Source: Cricetomys ansorgei
Taxonomy: Eukaryota; Chordata; Mammalia; Rodentia; Nesomyidae
Reading direction: 5' to 3'
DNA length: 64,000 bases
NCBI GenBank assembly: GCA_026225945.1
Contig: JAMJFZ010000199.1
Coordinates: 71,092,501-71,156,500, forward strand
Translations under genes and position numbers: made by a program
Notes under the pieces: generated by a model
Databases searched by the model: none
What the model saw: the letters and a program-made list of their open reading frames with translations, nothing else
What the model was told of the DNA's origin: nothing
Part shown: positions 57,801 through 64,000 of the stretch, in pieces
Position numbering within the stretch: position 1 is the stretch's first letter
How the letters are laid out: each line of letters opens with the position of its first letter

Positions 57801-59212
57801 TCACATACATATCACTGGAACCCTATGGAGAAGCTGGCACTCAGTAGGCCTTCAGGAGGTACCACTCCGACCAGGCAGAGAGGACCCTGACCTGTCCCAC
57901 CCACTCTAGGCTCCAAGACTAGGTCATAGCTGCCACTACCGCCACATCATACCTGTCTTCCTCCATGGTGCTGGTCTCCTCCACCCTGCCCTCACTACCT
58001 CCACCTCCAGTCTCTTCATCAACCTCTTCTGCCCCCAGTTCCAAGTCCAGTGCATTGCCTGCCTCCGAGGGTGTATAGGTGGAACCACTGGGTGGGGATA
58101 AAAATATCAGTCTTAGGACCACCTATTCCAGGTCTTCCCTGGGAACACCCAGTTAACGGATTGTGTGAGCTGAACAAGGAGCTGGGGTAAGGGAGGTGGC
58201 ATGGCACCAACCTGATGGAGCGGCAGCTAAAGAAGACAATTCGTTTAAGACGTTTGTTGTAAAAGAAATAATTGAATGACCAGAGGCTGCCATCTTCCCC
58301 AAAGGGGTCTGAGTCCAGATCTGGGTTATAGCTGAAGAGTGAGAGAAGCACAAGTGTGAGGCTCCCAGCAGCCACACACACCTGGTGGGCCCACCCACAA
58401 GGATGTGAGCCCACCTGTAGATGTCACATTCAGCTAAGCAGATCTCCTCATCCACTGCATTCCACAGCTGTGGCTTCAGGGCCTTGAAGTCTTCCCGAAC
58501 AGCTGAGAACAGGCTGCAGTTGACTGCATTTACCACCTAAAACAGGTTACGGTTGGGAATCACAAGGGTAGCAGGGAGAACCCTAGAACCTACTCAAAGT
58601 TGGGAAGGCAATGGTAGTGACTACAAGGTCTTGGGTCCCTCTACCCATCCTTACCCAGCTGAGGCTGGGTTCCCGGCTGAATTCATGACTTCTGGCTGTA
58701 CTGAAGTCATAGTCTGGTCTGAAGGACTCATTGAGTGTGGCAATCAGATAGAAGAGGGTCTTGCGGCTGCACTTGTCACTTAGAGGGCTTTCATCCTCAC
58801 CACCCTGGCTCTTGCTCAGTCTGAACAGAGATAAGTGTCAGCCTTGCCCACCATAGAACATACCCCAAAAGGGAGACTCCACCTCAACTTACCTGCTGGG
58901 ACTGAGGCCAGAGGTCTGGGGTGGGGACAGTGCCTCCAGCACATGTGGCTGGCCCTCCTGGCAGAACTGCTTGAACATGTGTTTATCGTCTCCTGCCATC
59001 TTACATGAGTAGCTTTCAATCCTAGAGAATGCAGGCAGGATCATGGAACATACTGACCCTGAGGATCTAACTCAGGGGCCAAGACAGTAACCTCTGATGG
59101 ATTAATTTCCCCAGAGCCTTCAGACTTACCTGCCAATAATATGGGCATCTCCAGTCTCCACTGTCAACTGTGAGTTGATGGCCTCAAAACTGGAGTTCTC
59201 CAATAGCTTCAT
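57801..59212 (-). CDS. Maf1: MAF1, repressor of RNA polymerase III
   Basis: MAF1 binds and inhibits RNA polymerase III and is released from the repressive state by mTORC1 phosphorylation. The seven coding exons are 59130-59212, 58893-59021, 58655-58820, 58415-58536, 58212-58331, 57953-58087 and 57801-57822. They total 777 nt, giving 258 residues (human 256). All are GT-AG and phase-consistent. The N-terminus [20 protein letters not shown] and the core [18 protein letters not shown] are near-identical to the remembered mammalian protein. The mTORC1 target serines fall at S60 (ALSPP), S68 (GLSPS) and S75 (SKSQ), all conserved. A glycine- and glutamate-rich acidic tail precedes the end VPVICM. 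The last coding exon contributes only seven residues. The gene sits immediately upstream of Wdr97 on the same strand and shares its CpG island with Sharpin. Confidence 0.97.
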
Positions 59213-59861
59213 GTCCTTTGGAAGGGAGCTTCTTGTGCCAGAGGGTCTAATGCAGTGCTACCTGAGAATGTGGGAAATCAGGTATGGCTACCTAGCTCCA
59301 AAGAGCTCTGACTTCAGCTTTCCTTTCACTAGCAGAGTACTGTTTGCAACTGGATCTAACCTGAGTCTATCATGTAGCTCTTCTCCCTCCCCTTAGCTGC
59401 TCCTGAGCACTCAGCATTGACAGGAAGATGATCCTGTTACCTGAGAATGACAAGTCCACGTCTCAGCTCAACTTCAATGCCTACACAGTACAAGAGTCCT
59501 GGAGCTGGCTGGGGGCCCACCCTGTATCCTGCTCACTCTAGGACTGCTGAAGAGTTCCTTTCTCGACGTTCCCCACCCCCACAGGCACTCTGCAGACACC
59601 CTTAGAATTATACTAAGGTCCTCAATCAGGCTAAGAACCTGCAATCCGGTTCGTAACCCGGCATCTGAGGGTCACCTGCAAGGGCGCTCTTCCCCGGTTC
59701 TATGGGTTGCTTCGCTGCTTCCTGACGAGAAGAGGAAACCCATGAGCTCTTCAGTTCTATTTACAAGTGTGCCTAATTCTCTCTTCGTACGCCAAAGTGC
59801 GTAGGACGCCACCACCGCCTCCGCTGGCAGCGGTCTCCTGGCATTGCTGCTCCCGCGAGCC

Positions 59862-59912
59862 GGGGGGGGGGGGGGGGGGGGGGGAGGCCGGGGGGGGGGG
59901 AGGCAGGGGGGG
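59862..59912. repeat. Poly-G tract (runs of 23, 11 and 7 G)
   Basis: Guanine runs on the plus strand, separated by short AGGCC- and AGGCA-type spacers, in the proposed first intron of Maf1. On the Maf1 sense strand this is poly-C. It is G-quadruplex/i-motif prone, and run lengths may be assembly-limited. Confidence 0.85.
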
Positions 59913-60087
59913 CAGCAGATACGTAGGGGGAAACTACAAGCCCCAGGAGGCAGTGGACCAAGAGAGGAGATCCGGCCGGGCAGCGGTAGAACTACAAGTC
60001 CCATGAGGTAGTGCATCAGCGCGAGGCCTGCCGGGGACTGTGGTTCCCGCAGTCCGGGACCGCTCGGGGCACAAGGCGGACACCCAC

Positions 60088-60260
60088 CTGCCAAGAATAG
60101 GCTAGATCAAGCCAGGCTAGCCGGGTTGCTTAGCGTCGGTGCCGAGTTGACGGCGGCGCGGGCTGTGCGCTGCGCGGGTTCCTCAGGACTGGAGGGCGGC
60201 GCCGCGGCCTCCACTCGGGCCGCACTGTATCCGGAGGAAGAAGCTTCGCGGCGACGTCCC
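60088..60260 (-). other. Maf1: Probable Maf1 non-coding first exon
   Basis: A minus-strand donor (TTGGCAG followed by GTGGGTGT) lies at 60087/60088 in the CpG island, about 870 bp upstream of the exon with the Maf1 ATG. That exon has an AG acceptor only 3 nt before the ATG (59216/59215), so a separate 5' UTR exon is required. The upstream limit is approximate. Confidence 0.45.
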
Positions 60261-61062
60261 GTTACTCCAGGCCTTGTCGGCCCATGCGGGCTGCAGCCGC
60301 GACATAGCCTCGTCCCCCTGCAGCACCCGCTTTTGCGACCGACCTGCCGCGGACCGCCACAGATCGCACCGGCCAGCGAACGGAGCAGCGACCTCCGCCT
60401 CCCCAGGCCAGACAACAACAAGCGTCCGACAGGCCCGGCCCCACTCCTCTGAATGGTCCGCCCCAACCTCAGGATCCAGACTGCGACAAACCATTGGGGA
60501 AATTCTCCGCCACTCAGCTCTGTCTTCTACTTCTATTGGCTATGTGTCTTGTCTGTCTCACCCTCGCTTACGAACCCGCCTCCCCTCTTACTGTTCATTG
60601 GTTAAGGCCATCTTCGCCCCGCCCCCAGGAGCTACACCGTTTCCCGGAATGGTGCAGACACGAAGTGCGCCGGGTGTGTATGTGTGTATTGGCGCCCAAC
60701 TCCTGCCGGGTACTGGTGTCTTTTTATGTCGGGCAGCAGCTATTGCCCGTTGAAACCTTTGAGGAAAGTCCGTCCTTGCCTTCTTTTTGTGATCGGTGCT
60801 CGGTCCCCGACACTGTCCCCGGGCCCAGCTCAAATGTAACTCGCGCAGTCGGACTCTGCCTGGAGATCCTTGGACCGTCTCTATCCCTGAGTACAGCAGG
60901 CGGTAATGCTCACGTAGTGCGGCTGCCGTGGGTCTTTCTTGTTCTCCACGCTCTGGCGCATCCGGAACCTAGACCCACACCCCGAGTTTCTGGCCGGCGG
61001 AAGCGCTCGACAGCTGTGTCACGGAAGCGCTCTCGGACGGTCAGGACTCTGCCGGACCAGAA

Positions 61063-61693
61063 ATGGCGCCGCCCGCGGGCGGGGCTGCAGCGTCTGCAGA
61101 CCCTAACTCATCTTCGGTGCTCATGGTAGTGCACGCCGCAGTGCGACCTCTGAGCACCGGGCAGGACGCCGAGGCGCAGCTACGGAGGCTGCAGTTGAGC
61201 GCCGACCCGGAGCGGCCTGGGCGCTTCCGGCTGGGGATGTTGGGCACCGGGCCAGCGGCGGTGAGTGTGGGTCGGGACGTCGAAGTCAACCCTCTCTCCA
61301 TTACCCCGCCGAGGGCCCTTAAGCAGTTACTTTTCTTTTGCTTGTCCGTAAAAATGGGGATAATGCTGATACCTGCTTTACAAACTCTTGTGAGGAATTG
61401 GTAAGATAACAGGAAAGGTTTAGGACCGTAAGAATGACCTGTAATTGTTTCCTCTTCCTTTGATCTTCGTGTGGGAAAAGATGGAGAGCCACTGACCCAG
61501 AACTCTCCCCCTCTTCAGGTCAATTTAGAATGGCCCTTGGAGTCTATTTGCTATACCATCCGTGGCCCTAACCAACACGAGCTGCAGCCTCCACCTGGAG
61601 GGCCTGGAATCCTCAGTGTGCACTTCCTCAACTCTCAGGAAGCACAGCAGTGGGCAGCACTGGTGCGAGATGCCACCGCAGAAGGACAAAATG
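61063..61693 (+). CDS. Sharpin: SHARPIN (SHANK-associated RH domain interactor), first two coding exons, partial
   Basis: SHARPIN is a subunit of the linear ubiquitin chain assembly complex (LUBAC, with HOIP and HOIL-1), acting in NF-kappaB and cell-death signalling. Exon 1 is 61063-61260 (66 codons) and starts [20 protein letters not shown]. Exon 2 is 61519-61693 and reads [20 protein letters not shown] through to TAEGQN, ending after one base of the next codon (donor GTCAGT). Together they encode the start of the N-terminal PH-fold dimerisation domain; UBL and NZF domains lie beyond the window. No third exon was found in 61694-64000, which is SINE-rich intron. The ATG sits in AGAAATGGCG, a YY1-like context, at the edge of the CpG island. 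Confidence 0.95.
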
Positions 61694-64000
61694 GTCAGTG
61701 TCTTGGAATAAATGTTCATTTAAAGAAGTCCAGTCCTCCTAGTCGTGGGTGGGGTCAGTGATGGGAGAAGCTGGGCATCTAGGAAGGCTTCCAAGAGGAG
61801 AAAATAAGAGGTTCAAGAGCTGACACCTGGAGTACCAGACAAGCGTGAAAAAGATGAATAAGCATCACTGTAGCACTGAGTTCAAGAATAGGATTGTGTT
61901 CAGGGGAAAAATAATATGTTCAGGTCTGTGCTACTTAAAAGATTCTGCAGTCATCTGGAGTGTTGTAGACAAGGTTAGAAAGAAGGCCAGAGGATTATAG
62001 GAGATGGAATTAGATAGACTTTTCGGTTGTTTAAATGGAAGAGTTAATGATTAAGACTGAGATAGAGGGATCAGTTGGTGTGAGGCTTGTACACTGTGCC
62101 AGTTTGGGAGAGCATGGAGATAGCTGGGGCTCTAGAGAGGTAAAGATTGGAAGTTGGAGAGGTCAGCCAAAGTCACCAGAAGGGAAGCATAGGGAAAAAA
62201 GAGCCTTGCATTTAGACAATGCCCTGGAAAGAGGTAGGAAAACCCACAAATAAGACCTGAGGAAGAGCTGCTAGAGAGGTAGGAAAACAGTGTGACAGAA
62301 GACAGGCTGGGGTGCCTATCAGTGGTGGTGCAGGCCTTTAATTCCAGCACTCAGGAGGCAGAGACAGGTGGTTTTATGTGAGTTTGAGGCCAGCCTGGTC
62401 CACAGAATGAGTTTAGGACAGCCAGAGTTACAACAAGAGAAACCTTGTTTTTGGGGGAAAAAGAAAAAAAAGAGAGACTTCAAGTCATTCATTTACCAGA
62501 TATATGTACCAAACCCTTGCTTTATACTGTTTATGTTTGTGACAAGGTCTCAGTGTACAGTCCAGGCTGATCTCAAACTCACTATGTAGTCCAAGCTGGC
62601 CTTGAGCTGTCAATGATCTTCTTACCTCTGCACCCAGAGTGTGGGGTTATACATGTGTACCGTCCAACTGCTGGGCACACTTTTTTGAGTGTGTGGGTGT
62701 GTGCATGTATTTCTATGGAGGCACACTTATGCATAGCATGTATGGAAGTCAGAGGACAGCCTCAGGACAACCTTGGGTATCAGTCCTCACTTTCCACCTT
62801 GTTTGATACAGAGTCTCTGTTAGCCTCTTTATAAACCAGGCTAGTTGCCCCCAGTTCCCATGAAGTTTCTGAGTATTCTCTTGTCTCTACCCCCATCTCA
62901 CTGTAGGAACACTGGGATTATAGATATACTTCCAAGCTTGGGTTTATGTGGGTTTGGGGGATTTAAACTCTCAGGTCTTTATGGTTGTATGAAAAGCACT
63001 GTAGCCTGCTGAGCCGATTCATCTCCTCAGGGTTTTCCCGGGCACTTTAAAAATTCTTTTTAGATAAAAACTTATTATGTATATGAATCTTTTATATGTA
63101 TGTAGGCATACCAGATACATGCCTGGTGTCCTTAAAGGTCAGGAGAAAGCATCAGATCCCCTGGGGCCAGAGTTACAGATGGCTGTGAGCTACAATATGG
63201 TTGTTGGTAACTGAACCTCAGTCCCCTGCAAAAGTAACAAGCACTCTTAACCACTGATCCATCTCTCCAGCCTGTGGGCACAACTTTAACAAGATCCAAA
63301 CCTCTAATTTGCCCTCCTTGGAACTTTGATTTCTAGAGTAAATAAACTTCAGCAGATGGTAGAAGGAATGAGAGAGGTAGGAGGAGAGCTGCTACTTAAA
63401 ATAGGGTCTCTTGAGTGTACTGGCACACACCTTTAATTCTAGCACTCAGGAGATAAAGGCAGGTGGAACTCTGTGAATTTGAGGCCAGCCTGGTCTACAT
63501 AAACAGCCAGCGGGTACATAGATAGACTCTTTAAAAATAAAATAAGTCAGTAACTAAGAAAAAATAAGGTCTCAGGAAAGGACTTCTTGGGAGAATGAAA
63601 TTTGAAGAATATGGCTTAAGTTCTATAGCCCAGAATAAAGCAAGTAAAAAAACTCCAAGGGAAACTTGTGCAAGTGACCCAGGCAGTGTCAGGTTCTTGG
63701 AAGGCTCTATTCATTTCAGTGGTAAGACAGTTCAAGATATCAAGGGCCTTAGGTAATTTTAGGAGCTGTCAGCACTGGGTGGGGACCCCTTATTTCAGTA
63801 TTTCAGCTGGCTTTCTGTAGGAGGTAACAAGTGTTAACAGCAATATAACCAGTTCTGTAAGGATGCCAGGACAAGTAGTGTAAGTATTCTTTGTAAATTG
63901 GAGAGCCAGGAGAAGGAAGATCCTTGAGGTACTAAGAAAGGGGTCACTGACTACAGGTCTGCTGTTGAGCAGAAAATGGTGGCAGGTCCCCATCTAAGGG
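61694..64000. other. Sharpin intron 2, SINE-rich
   Basis: No further Sharpin exon is found. It contains B1 (62312-62470, plus), an old antisense B1-like piece (62533-62685), decayed SINE sequence (about 62690-63030), an antisense B2/B3 (63105-63272) and B1 (63412-63540, plus). Confidence 0.6.

Larger units (their letters stand above)
59740..61340. promoter_or_regulatory. CpG island between Maf1 and Sharpin (divergent promoter region)
   Basis: About 1.6 kb of CpG- and GC-rich DNA covers the 5' ends of Maf1 (minus) and Sharpin (plus). Visible elements are two ACTAYRNNNCCCR motifs (59933 and 59991), reversed CCAAT boxes (ATTGG near 60534 and 60597), a CCCCGCCCCC GC box near 60616, a STAT-like TTCCCGGAA (60641-60649), and two copies of CGGAAGCGCTC (60998-61008 and 61022-61032) just upstream of the Sharpin ATG. 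There is no TATA box. Confidence 0.7.

Noticed and set aside
59672..60094. A 140-codon proline-rich minus-strand frame
   Set aside because: The proline run is the translation of the poly-G/C tract in the Maf1 intron region, and the frame has no ATG-based or homology support.
60494..61129. A 211-codon plus-strand open frame with a leucine-rich, signal-peptide-like start
   Set aside because: It opens at TTG, not ATG, runs through the Maf1/Sharpin CpG-island promoter and overlaps Sharpin exon 1 in another frame. GC-rich DNA gives long chance frames.
1..64000. tRNA-like promoter boxes at many sites
   Set aside because: All inspected examples are heads of B2, B4 or ID SINEs with A-rich tails, not tRNA genes.
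1..64000. Search for CRISPR arrays, bacterial operons, phage genes or a novel defence system
   Set aside because: All long coding regions are exons of known mammalian genes and all dispersed repeats are rodent retroelements or simple repeats.

Overview
The window is nuclear DNA of a muroid rodent (mouse, rat, vole or hamster type). The evidence is the very dense set of rodent SINEs (B1, B2, B4 and ID-like elements), split genes with GT-AG introns, CpG-island promoters and long CA/TG microsatellites. I could not settle the species from the sequence. There is no bacterial, plasmid, phage or CRISPR content.

Gene order matches the mammalian block around MROH1, HGH1, WDR97, MAF1 and SHARPIN (human 8q24.3, in reversed orientation here). 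From left to right: (1) 1-35.6 kb, the 5' part of Mroh1 on the minus strand. It has a CpG-island first exon near 35.5 kb, the start codon at 25,520, and ten more coding exons down to 1,796. The remaining exons lie beyond the left edge, and the introns are packed with SINEs. (2) 39.17-41.81 kb, Tssk5 on the plus strand, eight exons, an intact testis-type kinase. (3) 43.15-44.82 kb, Hgh1 on the minus strand, six exons. (4) 44.9-48.7 kb, repeat-filled spacer with a possible solo LTR. (5) 48.76-57.15 kb, Wdr97 on the minus strand, 24 coding exons, with one apparent single-base frameshift. (6) 57.3-60.2 kb, Maf1 on the minus strand, seven coding exons plus a probable 5' UTR exon. (7) 61.06 kb to the right edge, the first two coding exons of Sharpin on the plus strand, facing away from Maf1 across a shared CpG island.

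Exon boundaries were read by hand. For each gene I checked that splice sites, codon phases and remembered family sequence agree. Summed coding lengths are multiples of three for Mroh1 (as far as visible), Tssk5, Hgh1 and Maf1. Wdr97 is one base too long. The genes do not form a single pathway: Maf1 represses RNA polymerase III, Hgh1 helps fold eEF2, Sharpin belongs to the linear-ubiquitin ligase, Tssk5 and Wdr97 are probably testis or cilium genes, and Mroh1 is a poorly understood HEAT-repeat protein.

I saw no convincing undescribed system. The points most worth a second look are the Wdr97 frameshift, a GC-AG intron and a 12-bp coding repeat in Wdr97, a pair of back-to-back polyadenylation signals between Tssk5 and Hgh1, duplicated promoter motifs in the Maf1/Sharpin CpG island, and an inverted pair of an unnamed interspersed repeat in an Mroh1 intron.
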